64,000 nt of DNA. It comes from Mariannaea sp. PMI_226 (Eukaryota > Ascomycota > Sordariomycetes > Hypocreales > Nectriaceae). The stretch lies in the NCBI GenBank assembly GCA_024336345.1, contig JANFOG010000016.1, positions 806,001 through 870,000 on the forward strand. Reading direction: 5' to 3'. A program made the position numbers and the translations under genes. This document shows, in pieces, positions 34,870 to 48,171 of the stretch. Positions within the stretch are counted from its first letter, which is position 1; each line of letters starts with the position of its first letter. The notes under the pieces were generated by a model that searched no databases, was not told the origin of the DNA, and saw only the letters and a program-made list of their open reading frames with translations.

Positions 34870-37640
34870 ATACCTAAGTGAAGTTATTTATTTAATTAAA
34901 TGCTTAATCAATCTATTGTTTATCTTTGGTGATCCTAAAAGTAGATATCCTCCAAATTGGTCTGCTAGTTGTTATTATTATTGTTGTTGTGAGCTTTTTC
35001 CCTTGTAGCAGCTCTCTCAGAATGCGAAGGTCAAGAGGGTTATAGTGGGTTGAAATGTCTATTTAGAGCTGTATAGACTTAGTCCTAGCATTTAAGAGAG
35101 ATGAAGTTATTTGGTATAATAGTGGTATAGATATTAGTGTGCTTTATAAAGTTAGTGGTTTTATTTAGAACTTGGCGAAGTTTAAAGATAGTAGCAGCTC
35201 TAGCAGTCATAATATAATCCGATATGCCTCTTAGAGATTTAATAGACTCCTTAATAATACAAATTTTATCTGGGTTTGGTCTAATGCTATCTTTCCTATC
35301 GATCTTAGGTAGATTGATATAAACTCCTTAGCGTTAGTTAGCTTGTTTTACTACTTTAGTGGCTAGGTCCTTTTTTGTCTTCCTAGCTGTCTCCTTCGGG
35401 GTAGGCGGTCTAGGTTGTGGTATATCAGTATAGGAGAAAGCTATGCTTAATGATAAAGAGTGCCTAGGGGTAGGAGAGGGAGAATGGCCAGCTGGAAGGT
35501 TGGTTATTACTAGGCTAATGGAGCAAGAGGAGGCAAGGCTAATAGCAGTAGAAAATATAGGCAATCTAGCTTCAAAGTGAATAAAACGGGACTTCTAATG
35601 AGGCATTAGCACTAGTGCTGGAGACACTCTATGAGATGTTGGTGCTGGCGAAGGAGAGGGTTGTTTAATATAGATATTGGGGCTAGATCGAGTGGGTAAT
35701 ATATGTGTTGGCTGCTTGACGGTTTGGCAAATAAGGGCCGGCGAGGGAGATAATCTTGGTAAACGGTCTTATGGTAATGGGGCAAGAGGTCTTTAAAAGA
35801 CCAATTATCTAGAAAAAGAAGGGAAAGGGGTCCTCTAAATAGCTGGTCTTTAATTAGGTGCTATGATTAGAGAAGTTCTTAGGAGTGGCAGTTATAATAT
35901 AGGCATTTATAGCGAGCTAGCTGCACTTAGAGGTAAAGATGCTAGTTGGGGTGTTGAAGAGTGTTAATGCCTAAGGGTAGGTAAGTTAATAGTAATTGTG
36001 GCTATTATCTTATTGAGGGTAGCAGTAGAAATATTATAGCCTTAATAGTAATTTAGGAAAGCCTAGGGAAAGTCGGGCGTTTTGATTATAATAGTAGTGG
36101 CTAAGGCAGCTGGAGCCTGTTAATATATAGCTATAGATCTAGGCAGCCTATTGAGGATATGATTATAATACCAATCTATAGCAATTGGTTCATCTAGCTA
36201 GTTAATTATTTAGTAACCTTCTCGTTTGGTAAAGTATAGCTCTATGTTCTAGCGGATCAGCCTAATGATAGGGTTATATTTGATAGGTTGCCAGTTTAAA
36301 AGAGATTAAGATTTCCCCTTAAGGATAAAGTTTTCTTTGAGGATTCCTAGCTCATTTAGAAGAACTACTTTAAAGAATTGCTTAATATAATTAGTATTAA
36401 TCTGCTAGATGTTTAATAATTCTTTGCCCTTTGCAGACTACTTATCGATAATCTAATTATACTAAAAAAGGTCTTATTCTACTTTAGGATTAAAAGTGCC
36501 TATATTAAGATCCTTTAGGTTATAAGGGATTATATAAGAAAGGTCCTACTTATTAAAATTAATAAAGGATTATAAATTAATAAAAAGTAGAAATATAAAT
36601 AGATATCTATATTCCTAACTGCCTTATTATTATGTAAAAAGTAGGCAAAAGATATTAAATAAGTAGGGATACCCAATTTCAATTAATAGCTAGCGGAAGG
36701 CTATAACAATAGACATTTGGCGATTGTTAATCTCAGATTTAAGTATATTATAGTAAAAAAGATAATCTTTATAATAATCGAAAATATAGGATCCCCAATG
36801 AAAGTCTTTAAAGTTGATTATTTTAATAAAGAACCTTTTTCTATATATAGCTGCCTTTATTTCTTGTTTATTTTGATAGCCAAAGGGTGTGCTATATATA
36901 TAAACTATTTAATTAAATGGTCAGAAGGCAGGATTTAAGATATCCTTTATTTTTGGGTCCCGGTTTGCTTTAAGTACTGGTTCTACATCTAAGACTAGAG
37001 ATCTGGGAGCTATAGCAATAAGGTTGTCTATATTATAGGCGGTTAGTTTAATAAGAGCTTTGACTTTAGATAAGGTAGCTTATTAAAAGTATGCCATCCT
37101 CTTGGATTTAGTTCCTTTAGGGGAGTTAATAAGTTTCTAAAAGGCTAACTAAAGGTCTTAGCAATATTATAATTAGCTAACTAATCTGACCTATTTGTGG
37201 TCACAATAGGGCTAATTAGGTATAATGTCCTTAAAAAATGGGGGTTTAGGGAGATTGTCTTTGATCTTAAGGGTTGGCCAAATGTGAGAGGGCCAGCGGG
37301 AGTGTGGGTAAATGAGGGCAGGTTGTTATTTAAGAGCATTAGCAATAGGGAGAGCAATTATAGTCTCTTCATAATGGTAAAATTTACTAGGTCTAGTAGG
37401 TTGGTTAATAAAATAATTATAGAAAGTTATTATGTTTTTGGTTAAGGCGAAATAATAATGAGAGGTATTGGCAGTAATGCCTTAAGGGATGTTACTAGCT
37501 ATAGCTAGATCTACATTATGGCTAGGGTCAAGCGGTTGGGATCTATTAGAACTTATATTGGCAGTTGAGGCATAAAGCTGAGGATTATATGAGATAGAAA
37601 GCGTGATTTAAGGAGGTAGGCGTGTGATAATAGATGTAGT
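34870..37640 (-). pseudogene. G2 inner copy: long unrecognised 3' ORF (copy X2)
   Basis: This sense-strand frame of about 900 codons lies between integrase and the 3' LTR. In one region it runs IYPHSRWPSHIWPTLKIKD, PKPPFFKDII, VYIYSTPFGYQNKQEIK, FKDFHWGSYIFDYYKDYLF and FNPKVEQDLF. In a neighbouring frame from about 36,470 it runs INWLDEPIAIDWYYNHILN, NRLPRSIAIYQQAPAAL, AGHSPSPTPRHSLSLSIAF (Ser/Pro-rich) and LRGISDYIMTARAATIFKL. Stops are RIP-type. A frame change near 36,470 may mark two ORFs or an indel. Upstream at about 37,640-38,960 another open stretch (ANWELVGNLRV, YKECLFVFRA) may belong to it. No known domain is recognised, and it resembles neither envelope nor chromodomain. Because RIP leaves many frames nearly open, coding status needs unmutated relatives. 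Confidence 0.45.
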
Positions 37641-39239
37641 AGTGGTTGTGGTAGCGTGTGGAAGGTTGTGGTAGCTAGAGGTTGAAAGTGAAGGTATTTA
37701 GACCATTTTTATAGAAAGCGAGAGAAAGAGAGGAAATTTCCTTAGGGGAAATAGGGGTATTTATAGTTAGGGCGGTCGGTCACGAGGCTGATTTACCAAC
37801 AGCAGCCTTACTAGCTGCGAGTAGCTCTGAGGGTGTCAGGCAGCTATTAGGGTGGTTGGGAATAGGTATAAAGGTCGGGCCATCCCCTATTTTCTTCACC
37901 TCTATTCTAATTAACTTTTATTTTTCCTCTTCAACCTTATATTATCATAATTATCTAATCAAATTGTCCCTTATGGTCATAATGTCTTATTAGGTTGTTG
38001 GTCGTGAGGATTTAATAACCTTCTGGCGCCCTATTCTTCCTAATATATCTTATATTAAGCAAGATACTATTTAAAATACTACATTTCGCACACAAATTGC
38101 GGCTAATTAGAAAAATCGAGTTTTCTATACTATCCCTTATAATCTATTAGAATTCTCTATATATAGATAGATAAGTCAGGATTGCGATAATAATCTTAAT
38201 AATTAGCTTATCTCTTTTCTAATTTACTAAACGTTTTATTATTTAGATTTATTCTTATTATGCCCTTAATCACTATAGGCGCCCTATTTATATTAAGGTT
38301 TTTATTTAAGTTAATATTTTTAATCTCCCTAATGTTAGAAAATAATTCTATAATTAAATTAAATTTAATACTTAAGTTAATAAAGTCTTAATTAGCATTA
38401 TTTGACTTCTCCCTAGCCGGATCCCTCAGCCGGTTTATATTTATATTAATCTTAATTATTTTAAAGGCTGGTTTATATTTTAACTTCTCTTATGCCCTAA
38501 ATACAAAAAGGCATTCTTTATAGCTATATTTAGAACTTAGAATTCTATAATCTATAGACACTATATTTAGTTATATATTTTAAATATAATTATTAGCAAA
38601 AATCATATCCTCTGGCCATTTTATACCTATCATTCTATCCCCAATTTTATAAATAGTGCCTATAGTAATTATATTTAGGGCACCAAATCTTATAATTGGT
38701 CGAATTTGGCTGGATATTTTGTGCCTAATAATAACTTCGGAATACCTTTAGACCTTCTAAAGGGAAAAGACTGCCCCAAAAACCCTTTAGGCTATTAACT
38801 TAATAGCCTCAACTACTCTTCATACCCTCAAATTACCAACCAATTCCCAATTGGCTGGTGTGACTCTAATTATCGCAAGGCTATCCGTAGTGATATTATT
38901 ACTGCACAAAACTGGGACTATATCTACTTTACCAACCCTTAATTAATGCAAAATCCTAGCTCTATGGAAAATGAACCTTCTACTTAGGATCTATTTAGAT
39001 ATACCAATATGCCGGCTTGTGGTTTTTATATTACTAAATAATAGAAATATTATATCTATTTAGACATCCTTTAATTAATATTAAATAATATAATTACTTT
39101 TAAAAAGGATTGAATAGATTAATATATAAAGATGAATTAGGTGGAGTTAGATTAATAATAGGAAATTGGTTTTTAGCTTATATAATAATATGGTTAGGAT
39201 AAATGAAAAACTTCTTATGGCTTTTATTCTTATGTATTT

Positions 39240-40850
39240 GTTTATTATGTTGTGTATAGTTGTTTTATTTTATAATTATCTAGCTTAAGTGGGTTAGTGC
39301 GGTCTAAAAGTAGAGGTTTGGTAGTAGTTAGTGTGTGGTTAAGGTCATTTCTTAAGTTTTAGGGCATTAATTAGTGCTTTTCTAATTCTTAGGTTAATAA
39401 GACTATTTAATCAATTGGTTTCCAGTTGGCTATAGGTATTTATTTAGTATTATAGGGTTTAGGGCTTATTTTATAGGATTGTAATATTATATATATTTAT
39501 TAAGGACTTTTCTAGTTTTTATGCCTTTAAATTTCGAATTTCTCCTTTAGAGACTATTAAAACCATTTAATTAGATAGTTCTAAGATTAGTATTATTCAC
39601 CCTTAATGGCCTCTACATTCCTATATAATTCTTGTCTTTATAGGGGTTGCTATATTATAGGTTGTATTAATGTTGGTCTAAATGGCGGTTTTTATTGATC
39701 GCTTTTGTTATTAGTTTTGGTTTTTTAAGCCCATTATTGCTTATAAAACCTTTTAATTAAATAATTTCACTATACAAATACATTACTCTTAGCCTATGGT
39801 GGTCAAACTATAGTTATATTTAGTTTAATATTCTTTATAATCCTTATTATTCTTATATAAAGCGTTTCTATCTATAAGCCAATAAAAGGGTTAATTAATA
39901 AATAATATTATTTAATCAAATAGTATATATTTAAAAATGCTAGGGATCTTGCTACTAGTTGGTATAATTAACTAGTGGGGGTAGTGCTATTTACTTCACA
40001 CTTTTGTATCCCATTTTTTTGAGCTTTTTTAATCTCTTGAGGATGGCTTTATGTAGATTTGGCTATTGAAACCATTTGATTAATTAATTCTAGATTAATA
40101 AGTCTCTTTATAGCTTTATAAGGGTTGACCTTTCTGGTGGTAGGTTGTCTGTGGTATCGCGCTATTAGATAGACTATTTTGAATTCTTTTATAGTATACT
40201 TTATAAGCCTTTTTGTCTTTTTGGTTAATCTTATTATTATAATAGATTAGATATTATTTAATTAAATAATTTCTATAATCCTACCCTTATCTTATTAATA
40301 TAATTATCTATTAATCTCTAATTTTGGCGGGTTAGGTCATTTTTCCTTTATATTTACCTTTTTTATTTAGATTTTGAGTATTCTTTTAGATCTATTAATT
40401 ATAATTCTACTAGGTGGTAATTCCTTTATCTTAATCTAATAGGTAGCGCTTATATAAATGCGCAATGCTTTTTGTAAGTTATTGTCTTTTGTAGTGGGCT
40501 AGTAGTTTCTATTGCTCCTCCTCCCCAACCAATAGATAGATCTAGCTTGTATCTACTATTAGTTAAAGAGTGTCTTAAAGGCTTATATTAGAAAGGATTG
40601 GGTTTTAATTAATATATTCTTTTTTTTTTTTTTTGCCTATTTGTAGTAGGAGAACTTGAAATTAGATAGTTAAATTAAATAGACGCAAGATCCTCACCTC
40701 CTTAATATCAGACTCTCCCTCTGAGGTTTCCTCCTGCCTGAAGAGCGTGGAACTTGCGGGTATTTGGTCAATAACTATTTAATCAAATGATTTCTATTGC
40801 CAAATCTCCAGATTTTTATCCTCCTAATAGGCAAATCTTAAATCTTAACT
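39240..40850 (-). other. G2 inner copy: post-integrase region, no gene recognised
   Basis: About 1.6 kb downstream of integrase holds AT-rich sequence with several near-palindromes of the type ACCATTTGATCAAATGGT and a T run at about 40,617-40,636. I see no supported ORF. Confidence 0.5.
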
Positions 40851-43800
40851 ATCTTTATCGGCAGCCTACCAACCATCTTTATCTTAATAGAACTTTTTAA
40901 TATATTCACTATATATAATTATGGCTAATTTTATATTATCAAGATATTCTAAAATATAAAATCCCTTTGCCCTTTTTTTAATAACTTTATATAGACCTTG
41001 CCATTAGGCTAGGAATTTTGCTATTTTAGATATATTTATTTATCTTTAGCTATTATATTTAAGGATAAGGTTGCTAATATTAATAGGGTTCTTTCTTAAT
41101 ACTCTAGGGTGGGATATATTAGTTTTTATAACTAGCTTCTATCTAAACTACTTCACTTTCTCCCTAGCCATCTTGATATCTTACTCTAGGTTTTATAAAG
41201 CTTTAAATCTTGCCTTAATAATCTATTCTATAGTGTAGATTTTCTCCCAAAAGATCATCCTTTAAGTAGGGATCTTTTTCTCAAGGGGTAATGGAGCCTT
41301 ATATCTATGTAATAAAAAGAAAGGAGAATATTTATATAAAGCTCTAGGGGTAGCTCTATCTGCCAACAGTACAGCCAGCAGCTCCTTCGGCTATTATTTT
41401 AATCTAGTGGAATAGCTCTTCTTAAAGAAGTTAATAAAGCTTATATAGCCCGATTTTATAATACCATTTGCCTTAAGATTATATATTAATGTGGGGATGA
41501 CTATTATTCTTAGGTGGTCTAGGATGTCGGTAAAGTCCTTCTTTCCTTCTTTACTATTATTAATAATAGCAAATTTAAGCACACCCTATCATCCTATAAG
41601 GTCTTTAATAAATTCTTTTATAGCCAAAACGTTCAAAGATTAAATAGGTTTGGCCTCTATCCACCCTATTAGGTCATATCTAGCCTTCAGTAGGTATTGG
41701 AATCTATAGGCTAGCGGTATATGCTGAGTATCTATATATATTTTTGCCATTAGGTAATAGGGGATAATCAATATTGCTTTCTCCTTTAGCCAATGGGCTA
41801 AATACTCCTAATAAATTGTGTAGATTTATATAGCTTTTTTAATGTCTATCTATAATGATGGCCAGGTATACCTCTTCTGGAGGATTCTGATAGTTAAGTC
41901 TCATCCTCAATAGCCTATATTAATATGGGATTATTTAATCAATTGGTTTCTGACCTATTGGCTGCCTACAATCAGTATTAGTATCTGGTATTCTCTTTCT
42001 AGGCATCTCTATATTTATCTACCCTAAATAAAGTACTAAAATACTTTTTAATACAATCTCCGGTATTCACACAATATAATACCATTGGGCTTATTTTAGT
42101 ATAATAATATATAACCGAGATTTCGGAGATAATCTTTATATTTATTTAATAATTGGTTTTCTTAATGGGATATTGGGGTTTTTGGTAATTAATTGGTTTC
42201 TTTAACTTCGACCTCCCTAACTCTAATTTAATCTAAATATATATTAATAAATTATTCTATATTGCTTTTAACCACTATATCTATTTGATCAGATGGTCTT
42301 ACATATTTCCTTAATAGCTTATTGGTAATAGTGTTCTTCTTGCCTTCTATATATTAAATGGTAAAGTTATATAGCAAAATGTAGCTAATCCATCAAATAA
42401 TGTAAGCGCCAGGAATATTATTAGCTTTACCTTTTAATTGGCTAACTAAAACTAGGGAGTCTATTTTTAAGACAAATAACACACTATAGACTATACTTTA
42501 AAGTCTTCTTACAATATACAAAACCCCTCTACATTCTCTCTTAGTAACGTCATAATTGCGGTCAGCATTAGTCTATAAGCCAGATTCAAATCAAACTAGG
42601 TGTCTTTTTCTTTCTAGGGTCTATATAAGAACACATCCCCATCCATTAAGGCTGGCATCAACCATAAGGACAATCTCTTTTGCTATTTCTAAACAATCTA
42701 GGGTCATTAAGATTGGTGTAGAGAGGAGTTTCTCCTTAAGGATCTTCATTGCCTTAATTTGTTCTCATCCCCATATAAATTCAATATCTTTCTTAAGAAA
42801 ATAGAAGAGGGGTCTAGCTAGGGATATATAATGCTTAATTTAATATTAATAATATCCCATAATGCTTAAAAAAGACCTTATTTCTATAACTAAATTGCAA
42901 TTCTTCTACTTTATAATCTTAATGACCTTTATTTCCTCTAGGGACCTTCTATAGGTACTATAAATATAGCCAATTATTACTACTAAAGATTAATAGAACT
43001 AAGACTTTATAGCTAATATTGTGCAGTTAGTTAGTTTTATATTGATGAGGGTCTTATCCAGATTGATAAGGTATTCTAAGATATATCTTCGAACGCCTAG
43101 GAGAGACTCTTTATTATTATAAATAATAATTGGTTCCTTAATGATAATATCATTAAGGAAAGCTCTATAGATATTAGGGAGTAAGTTAAATAGGATTTAT
43201 GTTATTATCCTTAAGAATTGGGCTATAGAGTTGGTGGCTCCTTGAGGGAGTATGTATATTTTGAATAGGCCTAGAGAAGTGTTAAATGTGGTTAAATCTC
43301 TGCTTTTATTTGCTAGTATGACCTAATTGTATCTAGAGAAGAAGTTGAGTAATGTTAGTATCTTGGATATAATTATATTGGTAGAAAACTTATTTGCTGA
43401 TAGTAGGCTGAGGCTATTATAAAGTGTATAGGCATTTATATAGATAGTTAAGTTAATAAATTAGATCTCTCTATCTTTTTTTACTATTAATATAAATGGG
43501 TTTTAATATACTTTATGATTTTCCTCCAAGATCCCTTGCTCCATCCTCTCCTTCAAAAGGGCTATAACCTTCTTTTCCAAGCCCTTAGGGATAGGGATAT
43601 TGCTAGCCTGCCAGGCTTTATATAGTACCACTTTTAAGACTTATGGAGGGGCAATAATGGGGTCTAATTGGCCACAATCTTTAAAATCCTAAATAAGAGT
43701 AGCTTCTCTATTCCATAAGATTGTCTGGAAGATATTTTATTCTTTTGGAATGAGAGGTCTTTTTATTTAGTTTATTAAGATTTATAATCTCTCCTTTATT

Positions 43801-44650
43801 AACCTTAATCCTTTTTTAAATAGTGAAAACTTTAGGGTTATAAAGCCAGCATACTTAAAGTCCTTTTGCATAAAACCAAAAACTTCATCCCACTTCTTTT
43901 TCCTCCAGTAAGGGTTACCTTCTGGGGTCAATCTATCTAATGGAACGTCATCTCTAGGGTGAATTTTGACACCCTTTCGCTTATAGAGAGTATTGACTTT
44001 CAGGTCAATAGGGCAGACTCTCTTTTTATTATATTTGCCTTTTCTCTTTTTTATCTTTATAGATTTAATCTCTTTTATAATGCTAGCTAATACTATAGAA
44101 TAGCATTTAATCACATCCTTAGCTATAATATGGATAACTTCTTCTATATCTTCTTCTATAAGATATTAAATAGAAGAGATATTATTATTAGCTTCAAAAG
44201 GTAAATCACTCTAACAATCCCCTATTAGCCGTTCCCTAGTAGGCATTTAAGGCATAGTACCTTATTTAAAAGTATAAGGTGCTTCCCAATTGATAGTGCC
44301 TGCTCCTAGGGTTATAAGGCTGACCTCCCCAAAATATAGACATAAGAGCATTTAATCTCTCTAAAGTCGGTAGTTAAATATCAAGTCTATAGCCCTAATA
44401 AATAGCATACCTAGAATGAAAGGGACAGATATTATATTATTAGGCGCTATATATATTCTAGTTTTTATATAGCTACTGCCTAAAAATAGGTCTGTGGTGG
44501 TTTCTCCTATTATATTGATAGACTTGCTAGAATACATATAGATCTAGGCATTAACCTCCTTAATATCTAGTTGGCATTATTTTGCAATCTCACTAAAGAT
44601 AATATTGCCTTTAGATCTTAAGTTTATAAAGGCTTAAATAGAAAGTCCAT
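40850..44650 (-). pseudogene. G2 inner pol: protease, RT, RNase H, integrase
   Basis: A minus-strand gypsy polyprotein. The protease-like part at about 44,650-44,300 reads NAWIYMYSSKSINIIGETTT, with the catalytic Asp changed to Asn (INLRSKGN). A linker at 44,114-43,782 includes PRDDVPLDRLTPEGNPYW. RT at about 43,350-42,850 reads RDLTTFNTSLGLFKIY, LPQGATNS and AFLNDIIIKEP, where the catalytic Asp pair reads as Asn-Asp. RNase H is at about 42,720-42,250 (VLMVDASLNGWG). Integrase at about 42,000-40,870 reads YDLIGWIEAKPI, NNSKEGKKDF and LKANGIIKSGY, where Asp and Glu of the DDE triad have become Asn and Lys. These RT and integrase wordings resemble a known fungal gypsy lineage rather than the chromoviruses. 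Inactive. Confidence 0.88.
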
Positions 44651-44699
44651 TCTTTATCTTTATCTTTAGTATTAGAATTAGGCATTCTTACTTTTGGAA

Positions 44700-47600
44700 T
44701 ATAATTCTGCTAGTATTTACAATAATGGCAATAATATTAATATTTATAACTATTTAATTAGATAATAATTAAGCCATAATGATGTTTTTTATATTAATAT
44801 TATTAATTAATTCCACCTCCCTAATTCCCTTTATTAAGAGATATTAATTAGGCTTTAATGGGCTGTTAGTAAGGCGGTTTTATAAATCTAATATAATAGG
44901 CTGGGAGATATAGATAGTATTTATATTACATTCTTTAGCTACTTATTCGAAATATAAGTCACTATCTATTTAATCAAATGGTTCTATAAATATCACTCTA
45001 ACTCTTATTTACCTATTGGCTTTATAGGTTTTCTTCTCTCTTTTAATAAACTTAACATTATTTATCCTAATTGCTATTATTTAATATTCATTTGCAATAT
45101 ATTGGGCTAGATTAAGGATGAGTTTTATAACCGCAGGGACTATTAGGGTGATCTTCTTCATCCTAATTTCATTAAGAACTATTATAAGAGCCTTATATAA
45201 TAGGTCTATGGGATTAAGAACTCCTTTTCTAAATTCTCTATTTACAGAAAGCCAATTATAGACCTTTTTTCTATCCAAAATATATAGGGGCTAAATCGCA
45301 GGAGCTTTTCTAACTATAGACTATAAGGTCTCTTCCCTTACTGAGGGTTGCGATTTGTTTATAGCAAAGGTCACTTAGTTAGTTTGAAGGCAGGTGTTAA
45401 TAGGTATTATATTTTCCTCCAGCTTGATGGATAATGCTTATATAAGCTTGGGGATAGCTTTAATTTTAATATAATTAATAAAAACTATTTAATTAATTGG
45501 TTTTTAATTAATATATAAAAGATATTGGTTTAGAAGGGCTATTTTTATATCTTTAGATTTTTATAAATAGGATAAGGGTATTAATTCCTTTAACTTCTTT
45601 AAAATTATATAATATCTTGGGTTGGCCGATCTATTAAGCCAGTAGATAAGCAACCTTCTGACCAATAAGGAGCAATAAGGTCTTAAATAAGCATAAACTA
45701 ATTGAAAAGGGATTATTTGCCTAAATTATCCTTCTATAGCATAAAGAGTGGTCCTTAGGTTATAGATAATAAATCCCTTTTTAAAGTCTGCTTTATATTG
45801 GTTATATCCATTTAGAAAATAACCAACATTTCTATAATAGAAATATCTCCTTTAGGGTCTGGTCTAGAACTCTGCGGCATATATAGATAGATCATCATCT
45901 ATTTAATTAAATAATTCTAAGGTTATATAGTTGGCGTTGATATTACTAAAGATTATATTCGCCCTTTTTCTAGTCCTTTCTTTGCTTAATAATTATTAAA
46001 TTTATTTAGTATAGGACTTTTTAAATTTGATAATATAAATCTTTATTTACTTAAGTTATTATATTAAGTTGTTTATAATATCACTTTCTTTCAATCTTCT
46101 TGCCCGAAAAGAGAAGCTAAAATAAGCAGCCTATTATATAAAGGCAGGCTAAGTAAAAAAGAAGTCCGGGTTGAAGTTATATTTCTTTAGGGCGAATGGA
46201 TTGATATTCCTTTCTAATTTTATCTCTATCTTAATATAACCTTTAATAAATTGGTATAGGTCTAAGTACATTATCTCTTTTAAGCATTTAGGTGATTTCA
46301 AGCTATAAATATAAATATCCCTTAAGACTTTCCTCAATATTATATTTAGTAAGATCTTTATTTAGCGGACATTATTTTATTTAATAGTACCTATTTTATA
46401 GATTAAGTATGAATATTTATTTAATTATTGGAATAAATATTGTGGAGAGATATTATCTCTTAGATAATTGGCGTTTATATAGTTTAGCTTATTATCTAGG
46501 GTTTTAAATTAATTAGGATCCTAATTCTTAAAGACAGCTAAAAGGTTCTTCTTTACTTCTTCCTAAGAATAGCCTTTAATATAATATTAGACTTAATTAT
46601 ATATAGAATTATGGGTAAAGAAACTCAAGAGCCTGTTGATTTTCTGCTGCTCTATATAGAGAGTATTGTCCATAAGTATCTTATAAGCTTTTAAGAACTT
46701 AATAATATTTTAATCTCAAAATTGCTTGAGGAGTGTTATTAGGAGATATTTGGCCCTATTGTTATTAATAATATACTTTAGAGCTTTAAGAAGGCAATCT
46801 TTAGACTATTCTTTTGGCATTTTTAAGCTAGCTCCTATTAATATTAATATTATTAACCTAAAGCTAGCCATATTATCAAAAGTAGATATTTATTATTATT
46901 ATTAAATAGCTTTTTGAATCTTATTGGTCCATCTATTGGAATCTATTCTTATTAATCTTTAAGCTACTTTATAATTAGATTTGCCTAGCTTATCTAAAAG
47001 TAATTGATTAGATGGTTTCTAGTCTTTTGAAATAGGTTCTGTAGAGGCAGCTGATAATAGCCTGGCTATTCTTGGTTGGGAATGCTATTACTTAAAGCTT
47101 GATTATACCATTTGGATAATATCCCTACTTAAAGAAATAAAGCTTCTTTTAAAATAAGTTATAAAGGCTAATATAAGCATAATAATCAGGCTATATATAA
47201 TTATCCCCAATAGTATTATCTAAATATTAAAGCACATTTTAGCTTCCCAGGCAGACATTTTAGCCTCACGGTATCCTCCTAGCTTCAATTATAATCTCAA
47301 ATATATTAAAACCATTTAATTAATTAATAAGATATTATTTAGTATATTTATTAAATCTATAAACACCTCCTTTTGGTTAATATAAATATTAATTATTATA
47401 ATATAAGCATTTAGCCCTAGCGGTTTATATTAACAGCATCTTATATTAGCAATAATCATTTTAATTAATAATAATATAAAGTAAATAAATAATATTATAT
47501 ATAAACTTAACTATCTTTTACCAACCTCCTAATTGTCATTTAGGAGTCTAATATTATTTAACCTTAGAGGAAGCCAGGCGAGTTTTTTAAGGTCAACTGA

Positions 47601-47700
47601 ATCCCTATTGCTAACCAGACTTAGTAAGTCTTAATTGCTTTATATATTTCTTCCTTTTTCATAATATTTTTGTTTTTCGGTTCTTATAATAGTGTAGAAG
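44700..47700 (-). pseudogene. G2 inner gag-like ORF
   Basis: This is the capsid/nucleocapsid-type ORF. A zinc knuckle at about 45,840 reads RRYFYYRNVGYFLNGYNQ, which is C-x2-C-x4-H-x4-C with Cys and His changed to Tyr. Helical hydrophilic stretches lie either side, for example 46,337-46,149 (KSPKCLKEIMYLDLYQFIK) and 45,278-45,081 (REFRKGVLNPIDLLYKALI). Downstream it joins the protease. Several RIP stops are present. Confidence 0.7.
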
Positions 47701-47771
47701 TATCGCCTTCCAATTGATTAAATGGTATTCAATTAACTAGAAAACTTATCTCCCCATTATAACCTCTAAAT

Positions 47772-48166
47772 TTGTTAAGAGAAAACCCCACGCCCAAAAA
47801 CACCCACAAGACAGGTCTCGTGATATAGGAAAATAATGTACGAAATAATCGCGACAGGAGGTCTAAAACGGCCATACCACAAATCCGGAAAGGAACGGAA
47901 ATCAGCCAATCAAATTAGATAGAAATAAAGAGAACCATTTGATTAAATAATATCACAAATCATAAGTTATAAAAAGATTAAGAAGTTAGGGCAAAAACAA
48001 GATATATTAGATAGTATGAAGATGCTTTATTTACGTTATTTTGCGGTTGTTTTATAAGGCCTATGACTATGAATGCGAGCTAATTAAATTGCGGCAAGCA
48101 AGGTGAAAAATGTATTAGGTAATATAAGCGGCATATGCCAAAGAAGTGAATTTTTCCTCCAACACA
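47772..48166 (-). repeat. G2 LTR-C (5' LTR of inner copy, 395 bp)
   Basis: It lacks a polypurine tract on its right side and is followed inside by the gag leader, so it acts as a 5' LTR. ATATT follows at 48,167-48,171. It shares TTGTTAAGAG and ACGCCC with LTR-B. Confidence 0.92.
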
Positions 48167-48171
48167 ATATT

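Larger units (their letters stand above)
34426..48166 (-). mobile_element. Giant Ty3/gypsy retrotransposon G2, inner copy (13,741 bp)
   Basis: A complete element on the minus strand: LTR-C (5', 47,772-48,166), gag at about 47,700-44,700, protease to integrase at about 44,650-40,850, about 6 kb of 3' sequence, then a polypurine tract and LTR-B (3', 34,426-34,821). It has a perfect ATATT duplication and sits inside another copy of itself. RT and integrase motifs place it in a gypsy lineage distinct from G1 and G3. No chromodomain was seen. Typical fungal gypsy elements are 5-8 kb, so 13.7 kb is long. Confidence 0.93.

Noticed and set aside
36717..37445. Plus-strand open frames in the G2 3' region (MAIVNLRFKYIIVKK..., MVTIGLIRYNVLKKWGF...) as an antisense gene like those of G1 and G3
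   Set aside because: The minus-strand frame over the same bases reads more like protein over a longer stretch, and no cysteine module or clear start next to the LTR is seen on the plus strand. RIP leaves several frames nearly open, so this is undecided rather than excluded.
42556..42804. Plus-strand ORF MRSALVYKPDSNQTRC...
   Set aside because: It is the reverse side of the G2 RNase H region.
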